Below are positions 25,113 to 33,587 of a stretch of 64,000 nucleotides of DNA, piece by piece; positions within the stretch are counted from its first letter, which is position 1, and each line of letters opens with the position of its first letter. Location: the NCBI RefSeq assembly GCF_050563525.1, contig NZ_JBNXUN010000007.1:124001-188000 (forward strand), given 5' to 3'. The notes below the pieces were generated by a model that saw only the letters and a list, made by a program, of their open reading frames with translations, was not told the DNA's origin and searched no databases. The translations under genes were made by a program, and so were the position numbers. This DNA is from Falsiroseomonas sp050563525 (lineage in GTDB: Bacteria; Pseudomonadota; Alphaproteobacteria; Acetobacterales; Acetobacteraceae).

Positions 25113-25681
25113 GCCGCCAGCCCAGTGTGGCTGCGCGCTTCGTCGATCCGAGCGGCGCGCAGCTTGAGCAGGAACTGCGCGGCGTTGACGACGTAGGCGG
25201 CATAGGCGGCGAGCGCCAGCAGCATCTGTCCCTGGCCGTCGCCGAAGCCGGTCAGCACGGCGGCGAGGTAGGCGGTGTGCAGCGCCAGCACCAGCATGCT
25301 GAACACGTCTTCCCAGAAGAAGGCGGGGGCGAAGAGGTAGCGCCCGAACACCACCTTTTCCCAGACGCAGCCGGTAACCATGATCGTGTAGAGCAGGCCC
25401 GTCTTCACCACGACGGAGGCGGTGGCCACCGCGAGCCCCTGCCCGGTCATCAGGAAGTTCAGCACCAGGCCCAGGCTCACCAGGAAGACGGCGAACTGGA
25501 TCGGCGCCAGCACGCCCTGCACCAGCGTCCAGGGCGTCGTATCCCGGCGGAGGCGCTCCTCGGGGGTATACAGAGGCCGCCGGCTGGCGGCCGCCTCGCG
25601 CCTGGCACGGCCGGTTGTGGCACCCCAAGGGGAGGCATCCAGGGCGTCAAGCAACCCGGACAGACCGTTCATTGTCAGCAT
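25109..25681 (-). CDS. bchF: 3-vinyl bacteriochlorophyllide hydratase BchF
   Basis: BchF hydrates the 3-vinyl group to 3-hydroxyethyl, the step before BchC. The 190-residue membrane protein has about four hydrophobic segments and the conserved YTPEERLRRDTTPWTLVQGV, VVVKTGLLYTIMVTGCVWEK and GRYLFAPAFFWEDVFSML. It heads the whole 20-kb minus-strand run. An AGGAGG lies 11 nt before the ATG at 25681; a second ATG at 25672 and an upstream TTG are alternatives. A PpsR operator overlaps these start codons. Confidence 0.94.
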   Translation of the reverse strand: MLTMNGLSGLLDALDASPWGATTGRARREAAASRRPLYTPEERLRRDTTPWTLVQGVLAPIQFAVFLVSLGLVLNFLMTGQGLAVATASVVVKTGLLYTIMVTGCVWEKVVFGRYLFAPAFFWEDVFSMLVLALHTAYLAAVLTGFGDGQGQMLLALAAYAAYVVNAAQFLLKLRAARIDEARSHTGLAA

Positions 25682-25690
25682 GGCTTGACA
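25673..25690. promoter_or_regulatory. PpsR/CrtJ operator over the bchF start codon
   Basis: TGTCAGCATGGCTTGACA is a perfect TGT-N12-ACA match. It covers both candidate bchF ATG codons and part of the spacer after the Shine-Dalgarno sequence, so it lies well downstream of any promoter. That position would fit a roadblock or a looping site paired with the upstream site near 25872. Confidence 0.75.
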
Positions 25691-25847
25691 ATCCTCCTGC
25701 AAAGGCTGTCCGCTGCCCGATCAAGGCTGCCGTGGCACCTGGCCGACAGCCTGCGATGGGGGATACCGGGGAGAAAACCGCGCTCGATGGCCGATTTGGC
25801 CGCGTCCCTGCGCATCACTTTCTCTCCCCACACCGTGCTTGTCAGGG

Positions 25848-25889
25848 AGGCTAGAGGCCGGAGCTTCGCAGTGTCAAGCGCGATTGACG
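25848..25889 (-). promoter_or_regulatory. Predicted bchF promoter with PpsR-like site
   Basis: On the minus strand a consensus -35 TTGACA (25877-25872), an 18-bp spacer and a -10-like TAGCCT (25853-25848) can be read. The -35 is inside TGTCAAGCGCGATTGACG (25872-25889), one base off a perfect PpsR site. This matches the bchC promoter, where a PpsR site also covers the -35. The leader before bchF would be about 160 nt. Confidence 0.45.
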
Positions 25890-25897
25890 TAAATCAC
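25884..25897. promoter_or_regulatory. FNR/CRP-type box between bchF and aerR
   Basis: TTGACGTAAATCAC keeps TTGA and TCA in the right spacing of the FNR consensus TTGAT-N4-ATCAA. FnrL activates photosynthesis genes in several purple bacteria, so a role here is reasonable, but two outer bases differ from consensus. It overlaps the end of the PpsR-like site. Confidence 0.4.
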
Positions 25898-25948
25898 GAT
25901 TGACAGCCCGGGGCGTCAGGCATCAAGTAGAAGAACCGGAGAGGGGCG

Positions 25949-26908
25949 ATGTCCGCGAAGCCAATGATGGCACTCAACCAGATGTCCGAGACGGGCCGTA
26001 CGCCGGAGGCGGGTTCCTCCCCGCATGCCGGGCTGGGGCTCGACCAGGCAGCTGGCCTCGAACGGGCCGTGTCGCGCGGGCCGCACGGAATCGCTCCAGG
26101 CAGGCCGCGCCCTGCCAGTGCGGAACGGCGCCGCGTGGCGCTGCTGGCCCGCACGCTGGAGACGGAGGTCATTCCCCGCCTCATCCTGTCGCGGCGCGAG
26201 GCGAATGCGCCGGCCTATATCGACAGCCCCGGCGGCAACCTGCCGCAGCCGGAGGATGTCTCCGTGGTCTCGGGCCTCGCCATGCAGGGCGACCTGGCCG
26301 GGGCGCTCGCCTATGTCGGCGGGCTGACGGCGCGCGGCATGCCGCTCGACTGCATCTACCTGCATCTCCTGGCGCCGGTGGCGCGGCATCTCGGCGACCT
26401 GTGGGAACAGGATCGCTGCGATTTCACCGCGGTGACCATCGGCCTGTGCTGCCTGCAGCAGGTGGTGCTGGAGAACAGCCCCTCCTTCCGCCCGCGACTC
26501 GGCCGCGCCGATGTGGACCGCCGCGTGCTGCTGGCCCCGGTGCCGGGCGAACAGCACAGCTTCGGCCTGCTGATGGTGGGCGAATTCTTCCGCCGCCAGG
26601 GCTGGGAGGTTTCCAGCGGCTCCGGGACGACGGTGAAGGAACTTGCGGCCGTGGTGCGGCGGCAGTGGTTCGCCGCGGTCGGCTTCTCGCTGGCCTGCGA
26701 GGATCGGCTGGAGGTTCTGGCGGGCGCCATCCGGGAAATTCGGCGGGCGTCGCGCAATCCGCAGATCGGGGTGCTCGTCGGCGGACGGGTGTTCAACGAG
26801 CGGCCGGAGCTGGCGGCTCTGGTCGGTGCGGATGCGACGGCGGCAGATGGTCAACAGGCGGCGCTGAAGGCGGAAACGCTGCTGGCCCTGCTGATGCGAG
26901 AGGCCTGA
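25949..26908 (+). CDS. aerR: Cobalamin-binding photosynthesis regulator AerR/PpaA
   Basis: AerR/PpaA is a B12-binding antirepressor that modulates PpsR/CrtJ DNA binding in response to light. The 319-residue protein has a ~95-residue variable N-terminus, a helical middle region (YLHLLAPVARHLGDLWEQD) typical of methionine-synthase-like B12 cap domains, and a Rossmann B12-binding domain with GEQHSFGLLMVGEFFRRQGW (an E-x-H-x-x-G version of the usual D-x-H-x-x-G) and GVLVGGRVFNERPEL. A GGAGAGGG precedes the ATG by ~5 nt. It lies 80 nt upstream of ppsR and divergent from bchF. Confidence 0.9.
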   Translation: MSAKPMMALNQMSETGRTPEAGSSPHAGLGLDQAAGLERAVSRGPHGIAPGRPRPASAERRRVALLARTLETEVIPRLILSRREANAPAYIDSPGGNLPQPEDVSVVSGLAMQGDLAGALAYVGGLTARGMPLDCIYLHLLAPVARHLGDLWEQDRCDFTAVTIGLCCLQQVVLENSPSFRPRLGRADVDRRVLLAPVPGEQHSFGLLMVGEFFRRQGWEVSSGSGTTVKELAAVVRRQWFAAVGFSLACEDRLEVLAGAIREIRRASRNPQIGVLVGGRVFNERPELAALVGADATAADGQQAALKAETLLALLMREA

Positions 26909-26988
26909 GGTCGTTCGAATGGCTACGACGTGACGTGCAGGAGGACAGGCTGGGGAGGGGACCCTTGGGATGAAGGACGCAATGCTTC

Positions 26989-28413
26989 GTGAAACCGTTC
27001 GCCACTCCCAGGACGTCGCTCGGCCCGCTCGATGCGGATGCCATGGCAGGCCTGCTCGCCGCCGCAGCGGATATCGCGCTCGTGCTTGACGAGGCCGGCA
27101 TCATCCGCGACCTGGCCTTCAGCAACGAGGAGCTGTTCCGCGAATTCGACGGCCAGGACAGTTGGCTCGGCCGGGCCTGGAGCGATACGGTAGCGAAGGA
27201 CAGCCGCCCGAAGGTCGAGGCGATGCTGGCCACGCGGCCGGCCCCCGATTCGGTGCGCTGGCGCCATGTGAACCAGCTTTCGGCGCGCGGCGCCTCCATC
27301 CCCCTGCTGTGCTCGGTGGCCCCGGTGGGGGATGCCGGCCGGCACGTGGTGTTCGGGCGCGACCTGCGGCCGCTGTCGCAATTGCAGCAGCGCATGGTCG
27401 AGGTGCAGCAATCGATGGAGCGGGACTACTCCCGCCTGCGCCAGGCGGAGACGCGCTATCGCCTGCTGTTCCAGATGTCGATGGACCCGGTGCTGATCCT
27501 GGAGGCGGAACAGCAGCGCGTGGTCGAGGCCAATCCCGCCGCGCAGCGCCTGTTCGGCCGCAACGCGAAGCGCATGCCCGGCCGCAGCCTGAACGAGGTG
27601 TTCGAGCCGGAGGACCGCGCCGCGGTACAGGCGCTGCTGGCCAATGTCCGTAGCGCCGGGCGCGCGGATGATGTCTCCGCGCGGCTGGCCGATGGCGGCG
27701 AGACCGTCGTCGTCTCCGCCTCCACCTTCCGGCAGGAAGGCGGGCTGCTGTTCCTGGTGCGCCTGACCGTGCCGAATCAGGGTGGCGACGCGATCCTGCT
27801 GCCGGAGGCGCAGACCAAGCTGCTGAAGGTGGTGGAGGCGGCGCCGGATGGCTTCGTGGTCACCGATGCCACCGCCCATGTGCTGACGGCCAACGCAGCG
27901 TTCCTCGACATGGCGCAGCTCAGCTCCGAACAGCAGGCGCGCGGCGAATCGCTGGACCGCTGGATCGGGCGGCAGGGTGTCGAACTCGACGTGCTGATGT
28001 CCAACCTGCGGACGCGCGGCGCAGTCCGGCTGTACACCACCGTGCTGCGGGGCGAGCTGGGCGCGCAGGCGGAGGTCGAAATCTCCGCGGTGTCGGTGAT
28101 GAATGGCGGCGCCTCCTGCTTCGGCTTCCAGATCCGCGACATCGGCCCACGCACCCGCCCGCCCACCCGGGCCGTGGAAGGTGCGACGCGCAGCGTGGAG
28201 CAGTTGACGGAACTGATTGGCCGCGTGCCGCTGAAGGACCTCGTGCGCGAGGCGACGGATGCGATCGAGCGCCTGTGCATCGAGGCGGCGCTGGAACTCA
28301 CCGGCGACAACCGCGCCTCGGCGGCGGAAATGCTCGGGCTGTCGCGGCAGAGCCTTTATGTGAAGCTGCGGCGCTACGGCCTTGGCGACCTCGACGAACA
28401 GCAGGCGCCGTGA
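26989..28413 (+). CDS. ppsR: Photosynthesis repressor PpsR/CrtJ
   Basis: PpsR binds TGT-N12-ACA and represses bch, crt and puc genes in air. The 474-residue protein has an N-terminal PAS-like domain (~1-130), a helical linker (LQQRMVEVQQSMERDYSRLR, ~130-155), two PAS domains (~156-260 and ~275-385) and a C-terminal Fis-type helix-turn-helix (SAAEMLGLSRQSLYVKLRRY). Cys430 directly before the HTH matches the redox-sensitive cysteine known in CrtJ/PpsR. The start is a GTG at 26989, with AAGGA ~11 nt upstream; an in-frame stop at 26971 and no ATG in between limit the choice. The bchG ATG overlaps its stop. Confidence 0.94.
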   Translation: MKPFATPRTSLGPLDADAMAGLLAAAADIALVLDEAGIIRDLAFSNEELFREFDGQDSWLGRAWSDTVAKDSRPKVEAMLATRPAPDSVRWRHVNQLSARGASIPLLCSVAPVGDAGRHVVFGRDLRPLSQLQQRMVEVQQSMERDYSRLRQAETRYRLLFQMSMDPVLILEAEQQRVVEANPAAQRLFGRNAKRMPGRSLNEVFEPEDRAAVQALLANVRSAGRADDVSARLADGGETVVVSASTFRQEGGLLFLVRLTVPNQGGDAILLPEAQTKLLKVVEAAPDGFVVTDATAHVLTANAAFLDMAQLSSEQQARGESLDRWIGRQGVELDVLMSNLRTRGAVRLYTTVLRGELGAQAEVEISAVSVMNGGASCFGFQIRDIGPRTRPPTRAVEGATRSVEQLTELIGRVPLKDLVREATDAIERLCIEAALELTGDNRASAAEMLGLSRQSLYVKLRRYGLGDLDEQQAP

Positions 28414-29312
28414 TGGACGGTCCCGCCATCTTCACCGTCCGAGCCGCGCCGCGCCTGCAACCGGCGGCGGTGCTGGAGTTGCTGAAGCCGGTCACCTGGT
28501 TCCCGCCGATGTGGGCCTTCGCCTGTGGCGTCGCGGCTTCCGGCGTCAATGTGCTGGACAATGCGCCGCTGATCGCGCTCGGCATCCTGCTGACCGGGCC
28601 GATGGTCTGCGGCATGAGCCAGGCAGTGAACGACTGGTACGACCGGCATGTGGATGCGATCAACGAGCCGAACCGGCCGATCCCGTCGGGCCGCATCCCC
28701 GGGCGCTGGGGTTTGTACGTTGCCATCGCCTGGACGCTGGTCTCGCTGGCGATCGGCGCCGGGCTGGGTGCCTGGGGCTTCGCCGCGACGGTGTTGGCGG
28801 TGGTGATGGCCTGGATCTACTCCGCGCCGCCGCTGCGACTGAAGCAGAATGGCTGGTGGGGCAACCTGGCCTGCGGCCTGTCCTACGAGACGCTGCCCTG
28901 GATCACTGCGGTCGCGGTGCTGTCCGCCGGCGCGCCGGATGGGCGCGTGGTGCTGGTGGCCGTGCTGTACGGGCTCGGCGCGCATGGCATCATGACGCTG
29001 AACGACTTCAAGTCGATCGAGGGTGATACGCGTTTCGGGCTGCGGTCCCTGCCCGTCATCCTAGGTGCGCCGCGTGCCGCGCGCGTCGCCTGCGTGTTCA
29101 TGGCGGTGCCGCAGGCGGTGGTGGTGGCGTTGCTGGCGGCCTGGGGCGCGCCGGTGGCGGCGCTGTTGGTGGCGGCGGTGCTGCTGGCGCAACTGGCCCT
29201 GATGCGGAAACTACTGCGGGATCCACGCGGCTTGGCGCCCTGGTACAACGGCACCGGAATCACGCTGTATGTCGCCGGCATGATGGCATCCGCCGTGGCG
29301 CTGGCACCATGA
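28413..29312 (+). CDS. bchG: Bacteriochlorophyll a synthase BchG
   Basis: BchG esterifies bacteriochlorophyllide a with geranylgeranyl diphosphate (UbiA prenyltransferase family). The 299-residue membrane protein has about eight helices, with ELLKPVTWFPPMWAFACG, the first Asp-rich motif NDWYDRHVDAINEPNRPIPS and the second NDFKSIEGDTRFGLRSLPV. The ATG overlaps the ppsR stop by one base (TGATG), which fixes the start. Confidence 0.95.
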   Translation: MDGPAIFTVRAAPRLQPAAVLELLKPVTWFPPMWAFACGVAASGVNVLDNAPLIALGILLTGPMVCGMSQAVNDWYDRHVDAINEPNRPIPSGRIPGRWGLYVAIAWTLVSLAIGAGLGAWGFAATVLAVVMAWIYSAPPLRLKQNGWWGNLACGLSYETLPWITAVAVLSAGAPDGRVVLVAVLYGLGAHGIMTLNDFKSIEGDTRFGLRSLPVILGAPRAARVACVFMAVPQAVVVALLAAWGAPVAALLVAAVLLAQLALMRKLLRDPRGLAPWYNGTGITLYVAGMMASAVALAP

Positions 29313-30640
29313 ACACGTCGCTTCCCCCCTTGGGCTGGCTTGGCATCGTCCGGCTTGGGCTGGTGCAGACCGCGCTCGGCGCGGTGGTGGTGCTGACCAC
29401 GGCGGCGCTGAACCGGGTGATGGTGGTGGAACACGCGCTGCCAGCGACCCTTCCGGGCGTGCTGGTGGCCCTGCATTATGCGGTGCAGATGCTGCGGCCG
29501 CGGCTCGGCCATGGGTCGGACCAGGGCGGGCGGCGCACGCCCTGGATCATCGGCGGCATGGCGGTGCTTGGCCTGGGTGGCGTGCTGGCGGCGGTGGCGA
29601 CGGCCTGGATGGCGTCCTCGCTGGCCGCCGGAATTGCGCTCGCGGTCGTGGCCTTCCTGCTGGTCGGCATCGGCGTCGGCGCGGCGGGCACGTCCCTGCT
29701 GGTTCTGCTGGCGGCGCGGGTCGCGCCGGCACGGCGGCCGGCGGCGGCTTCGCTGGTCTGGATCATGATGATCGCCGGCTTCGTGCTGACCACGGCGATC
29801 TCTGGGCGACTGCTGGACCCCTATTCCGGACCGCGGCTGGTCGCGGTGTCTGCCGGCGTATCCGTGCTGGCCTTCCTGCTGGCGCTGGTCGCGGTGGTGG
29901 GGATCGAGGGTGCGCCGCAAAGGGCCGCACCGGCCGAGCGGACGCCTTTCCTGCCGGCGCTGCGCGAAGTGTGGGCGGAACCCGTCGCGCGGCACTTCAC
30001 GATCTTCGTCTTCGTCTCGATGCTGGCCTACAGCGCACAGGACCTGATCCTGGAGCCCTTCGCCGGCACCGTCTTCGGCATGACGCTGGGCGAGACCACC
30101 CGACTGTCCTCCGTGCAGCATGGCGGCGTGCTGGCGGGCATGATCCTGATTGCCATCGTCGGCACGCTGACCGGCGGCCGCGTCGCGGTGCTGCGCGGCT
30201 GGATCATCGGTGGCTGCCTGTCGGCGGCGGCGCTGCTCGCGGCGCTGGCCGGGGCCAGCATCGCCGGCACCGGCTTTCCGCTGGCTGAAAGCTTCTTCGT
30301 GCTGGGCCTCGCCAACGGCGCCTTCGCCGCGGCGGCCATCGCCTCGATGATGCAGTTGGTCAGCCAGGGGCGCGAGGGCCGGCAGGGCGTGCGGATGGGA
30401 ATGTTCGGCGCGGCGCAGGCGATTGCCTTCGGCGCGGGTGGATTGGCCGGCACGGTGGTGCTGGATCTCGGGCGGCTGCTCAGCGGCAGCGCCCAGGGTG
30501 GCTATGTCACGGTATTTCTGGCCGATGCGGGGTTGTTCCTCGCCGCGGCGGTGCTGGCGCTGCGCATCGGGCGCGCACCGGCGGATGAACGACGCGGCAC
30601 CGGTAACGTCCGGCTGCTGATGGGGAGGCAGGAAGCATGA
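29309..30640 (+). CDS. PucC-family transporter-like protein (Bch2/ORF428 type)
   Basis: A 443-residue, 12-helix member of the BCD/PucC family, found between bchG and bchP in many PGCs. Family features are LTTAALNRVMVVEHALPA, the YSAQDLILEPFAGTVFGMT segment equivalent to that in LhaA, and the loop GHGSDQGGRRTPWI. It is thought to help bacteriochlorophyll delivery or antenna assembly; no substrate is proven. The start overlaps the bchG stop and the end overlaps bchP, each as ATGA. Confidence 0.9.
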   Translation: MNTSLPPLGWLGIVRLGLVQTALGAVVVLTTAALNRVMVVEHALPATLPGVLVALHYAVQMLRPRLGHGSDQGGRRTPWIIGGMAVLGLGGVLAAVATAWMASSLAAGIALAVVAFLLVGIGVGAAGTSLLVLLAARVAPARRPAAASLVWIMMIAGFVLTTAISGRLLDPYSGPRLVAVSAGVSVLAFLLALVAVVGIEGAPQRAAPAERTPFLPALREVWAEPVARHFTIFVFVSMLAYSAQDLILEPFAGTVFGMTLGETTRLSSVQHGGVLAGMILIAIVGTLTGGRVAVLRGWIIGGCLSAAALLAALAGASIAGTGFPLAESFFVLGLANGAFAAAAIASMMQLVSQGREGRQGVRMGMFGAAQAIAFGAGGLAGTVVLDLGRLLSGSAQGGYVTVFLADAGLFLAAAVLALRIGRAPADERRGTGNVRLLMGRQEA

Positions 30641-31863
30641 GCTTCGACGAATTCGACGTCGTGGTGGTGGGCGGCGGTCCGGCCGGCGCCACCGCGGCGC
30701 ACGACCTGGCGCGGCAGGGCCGCAGCGTGATGCTTCTGGACAAGGCCGGGCGCATCAAGCCCTGCGGCGGCGCCATCCCGCCCCGCCTGATCCGCGACTT
30801 CGACATCCCGAACCACATGATCGTGGCGCGCGTCAACGCGGCACGGATGATCGCGCCCTCCGACGCCGAGGTCGATATGCCGATCGATGGCGGCTATGTC
30901 GGCATGGTCGACCGCGACGGCTTCGACGAATTCCTGCGGGTTCGCGCCGCGACGGCTGGTGCCGAGCGCCGGATCGGCAGTTTCGAGCGGATCGAGCATG
31001 ACGCGGATGGCGTTGCCGTGGTTGCCTACACGCCGAAGGGCGCCACGGAGGAAATCCGGGTGCGCGCCCGCTGCATCATCGGCGCCGACGGCGCACGCAG
31101 CCAAGTGGCCAAACAGTCCGTGAAAGGCGCGGACAAGATCCCCTGCGTCTTCGCCTACCACGAGATCGTCGAGGCGCCGACGACGGAAGCTCCGAACTAC
31201 GATGCCACACGCTGCGACGTGTTCTACCAGGGCAAGCTCTCGCCGGATTTCTATGCGTGGATCTTCCCGCATGGCGACAAGGTCTCCATCGGCACCGGCT
31301 CGGCCCATAAGGGCTTCTCGCTGCGGGGCTCCGTCAGTGAATTGCGCGCCAGCACCGGCCTCGACAAGGTCAGGACGATCCGCCGCGAAGGCGCGCCGAT
31401 CCCGTTGAAGCCGCTGAAGCGCTGGGACAATGGCCGTGACGTGGTGCTGGCCGGCGATGCCGCCGGCGTGGTCGCGCCGTCGTCCGGCGAGGGCATCTAC
31501 TACGCCATGCTGTGCGGCCGCCTCGCCGCCGATGCCGCCGCCGAGTTCTGCGCGACGGGTCGCGCCAGCGCGCTGGCCACCGCCCGCAAGCGCTTCATGA
31601 AGGCGCATGGCCGCGTCTTCCTGATCCTCGGAATCATGCAGTATTTCTGGTACTCCTCCGACAAGCGCCGCGAGAAGTTCGTCGCGATCTGCCGGGACAA
31701 GGACGTGCAGCGCCTGACCTGGGAGGCGTACATGAACAAGGAACTCGTGAAGCGCGACCCGATGGCGCACGTGAAGATATTCTTCAAGGATCTCGCGCAT
31801 CTTGTCGGCCTCGCCGGCCCGCGCGTGGCCCCTGCTTCCTCGACCTCGCGTGGAGACGCCTGA
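30637..31863 (+). CDS. bchP: Geranylgeranyl reductase BchP
   Basis: Reduces the geranylgeranyl tail of bacteriochlorophyll to phytyl. The 408-residue flavoprotein has the FAD motif VVVGGGPAGATAAHDLARQG, the family KPCGGAIPP, IIGADGARSQVAKQ and GDAAGVVAPSSGEGIYYAM near the C-terminal FAD site. It starts inside the stop of the preceding gene. hemC follows after 2 nt, so both are very likely in one transcript. Confidence 0.95.
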   Translation: MSFDEFDVVVVGGGPAGATAAHDLARQGRSVMLLDKAGRIKPCGGAIPPRLIRDFDIPNHMIVARVNAARMIAPSDAEVDMPIDGGYVGMVDRDGFDEFLRVRAATAGAERRIGSFERIEHDADGVAVVAYTPKGATEEIRVRARCIIGADGARSQVAKQSVKGADKIPCVFAYHEIVEAPTTEAPNYDATRCDVFYQGKLSPDFYAWIFPHGDKVSIGTGSAHKGFSLRGSVSELRASTGLDKVRTIRREGAPIPLKPLKRWDNGRDVVLAGDAAGVVAPSSGEGIYYAMLCGRLAADAAAEFCATGRASALATARKRFMKAHGRVFLILGIMQYFWYSSDKRREKFVAICRDKDVQRLTWEAYMNKELVKRDPMAHVKIFFKDLAHLVGLAGPRVAPASSTSRGDA

Positions 31864-31865
31864 GC

Positions 31866-32909
31866 ATGTTGCTGTCGAACCAGGACTCCACCGCGGCCGA
31901 GGCGATGCGCCAGCGCGGTGCCATCCATGGCCATTCCCCACAACACCGCCAATCCACCCGCGCCCTGCCGCTGAAGGTCGGCACGCGCGGGTCGCCGCTG
32001 GCGCTGTGGCAGACGCGGCACTTCCTCGAGCTTATCACCCGCGTCTGCCCGTTGTTGCGGCAGGTGAAGGCCTTCGAGGAATGCGTCATCGCCACCTCGG
32101 GCGACAAGATCCAGGACAAGCGCCTGGCCGACATCGGCGGCAAGGGGCTGTTCGCGAAGGAGATCCATGAGGCGCTGCTGGATGGCCGCGTGGATTTCGC
32201 CGTGCACAGCATGAAGGACCTGGAGACCGAGCTGCCGCCCGGCATCGTGCTGGCCTGCGCCCTGAAGCGGGAGGACAGCCGGGACGCCATCGTACTCGGC
32301 CCGACCTGCGAGGGCGCCGTCTCGGAAGACCCCTATGCCTGCCTGCCGAAGGGTGCCCTGGTCGGTACCGCCTCCATCCGCCGGCAGAGCCAGTTGCTGC
32401 ATGCGCGGCCGGACCTGCAGGTGGAGATCATCCGCGGCAACGTGCAGATGCGCCTCGCCAAGGTGCGCGCCTCCGGCGGCCCGGAAGCCTCGCTGCTCGC
32501 CATCGCCGGGCTGCGGCGGATGGAGATGGCGCATGAGGCCGCGGTGGTGATCGACCCGGAGGTCATGGTGCCGGCCGCCTGCCAGGGCATCGTCGGCGTC
32601 ACCGTGCGCGCGGACGACCACGAGCTGCGCGAACTTCTTTCCGCCATTGAGGATCGCGACGCCGCCTGCGTCAGCGCCGCCGAACGCGCCCTGCTGGGTT
32701 CACTGGATGGCTCCTGCCGCACGCCGATCGGCGGGCATGCGCAGTTCCTGGCGGATGGCTCGCTGCAACTGACGGGCCTGGTGGCCCGTGCCGATGGGTC
32801 GTTCCTGCTGAAGCGCAAGCTTTGGGGCTCGCGGGCCGATGCGGCGGCGATGGGCCGCGAATTGGGCGACAGCCTGCGCAAGGACAGCCCGGCCGACATC
32901 TTCGGCTGA
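31866..32909 (+). CDS. hemC: Porphobilinogen deaminase (hydroxymethylbilane synthase)
   Basis: Polymerises four porphobilinogens to hydroxymethylbilane. After ~37 residues of leader the 347-residue protein shows LKVGTRGSPLALWQTRHFL, SGDKIQDKRLADIGGKGLF, HSMKDLETELPPGI and GTASIRRQSQL. The dipyrromethane-cofactor cysteine is in LDGSCRTPIGGHA. The ATG 2 nt after the bchP stop is used; the N-terminal extension before the conserved start is longer than usual. I do not recall hemC as a regular PGC member at this position, so it may be a photosynthesis-dedicated copy or the only one. Confidence 0.94.
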   Translation: MLLSNQDSTAAEAMRQRGAIHGHSPQHRQSTRALPLKVGTRGSPLALWQTRHFLELITRVCPLLRQVKAFEECVIATSGDKIQDKRLADIGGKGLFAKEIHEALLDGRVDFAVHSMKDLETELPPGIVLACALKREDSRDAIVLGPTCEGAVSEDPYACLPKGALVGTASIRRQSQLLHARPDLQVEIIRGNVQMRLAKVRASGGPEASLLAIAGLRRMEMAHEAAVVIDPEVMVPAACQGIVGVTVRADDHELRELLSAIEDRDAACVSAAERALLGSLDGSCRTPIGGHAQFLADGSLQLTGLVARADGSFLLKRKLWGSRADAAAMGRELGDSLRKDSPADIFG

Positions 32910-32917
32910 ATCGGGTG

Positions 32918-32940
32918 GGCGGGGGCCGAGCGCTCCCGCC
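32918..32940 (+). terminator. Possible weak stem-loop after hemC
   Basis: GGCGGG (32918-32923) pairs with CCCGCC (32935-32940) across an 11-nt loop, 8 nt after the hemC stop. No T tract follows. It may terminate the aerR-ppsR-bchG-bchP-hemC run, but in such GC-rich DNA chance pairing is common. Confidence 0.25.
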
Positions 32941-32963
32941 GCCCGGCTCGTCGCCCTTGCGCT

Positions 32964-32978
32964 TGCGAATGATTCGCA
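32964..32978. promoter_or_regulatory. Fur-type box upstream of the nitroreductase gene
   Basis: TGCGAATGATTCGCA is a perfect 15-bp palindrome (7-bp arms around G), resembling half of classical Fur boxes rich in AATGATTC. It ends 12 nt before the start codon at 32991, so it must overlap the promoter. No Shine-Dalgarno sequence lies between it and the ATG. Iron control of this operon is inferred. Confidence 0.55.
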
Positions 32979-32990
32979 TATTTACAACCC

Positions 32991-33587
32991 ATGCCTGAAG
33001 CCCCCCTCCCGCTGGCCCCCGCGCTCACCACCCTGCTCGGCCGCGCCTCCGTCCCGCCACGCCTTCTGCACGCGCCAGGGCCTGGCCCGCAGGCGTTGTC
33101 GCTTGCCGTCGCGGCGGCGCTGCGGGCGCCGGACCATGGCGGGCTGAAGCCCTGGCGCTTCGTCTGCATCGAGGGGGAGGCCCGCGCGCGCCTCGGCGAA
33201 CTGCTGGCCGAACGCCTGCTGGCGCGGGCGCCGGAGACGCCGGAGGCGCGGCTGGACCTCGAACGCACAAAGCCCCTGCGCGCGCCCCTGCTGGTCGCCG
33301 CCGGCGCGGCGCTGCGGCATGACCATCCCAAGATCCCTGCCTGGGAACAGGAAGCCACCGCCGCCGCCGGGATCATGAACTTTCTCAACGCCCTGGATGC
33401 GCAGGGCTTTGGCGGTTGCTGGCTGTCCTCCGCGGCGCTGCGGGATCCGATGGTGAAGCAGGCGCTGGGCTTCGCGCCCGATGATGCGTTGCTTGGCTGG
33501 ATCTATGTCGGCACGCCCAATGCCGACCGCCCGCGCCCGACCCGCCCCTCACCCGACGCCTACTTCCGTCACTGGTCGCCGGCGTGA
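32991..33587 (+). CDS. Nitroreductase-family flavoprotein
   Basis: A 198-residue member of the FMN-dependent nitroreductase fold (YdjA-like, short form). Visible features are RAPDHGGLKPWRFVCIEG near residue 45 (the R..DHG.L.PWRF FMN-contact segment), a central helix with AAAGIMNFLNALDAQGFGG, and the C-terminal GFAPDDALLGWIYVGTP. The substrate is unknown. It is the first gene behind the Fur-type palindrome and overlaps the next gene (GTGA). Confidence 0.85.
   Translation: MPEAPLPLAPALTTLLGRASVPPRLLHAPGPGPQALSLAVAAALRAPDHGGLKPWRFVCIEGEARARLGELLAERLLARAPETPEARLDLERTKPLRAPLLVAAGAALRHDHPKIPAWEQEATAAAGIMNFLNALDAQGFGGCWLSSAALRDPMVKQALGFAPDDALLGWIYVGTPNADRPRPTRPSPDAYFRHWSPA

Noticed and set aside
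25901..25918. TGA-N12-TCA as a further PpsR site before aerR
   Set aside because: Both outer triplets differ from TGT/ACA, so it is not convincing.
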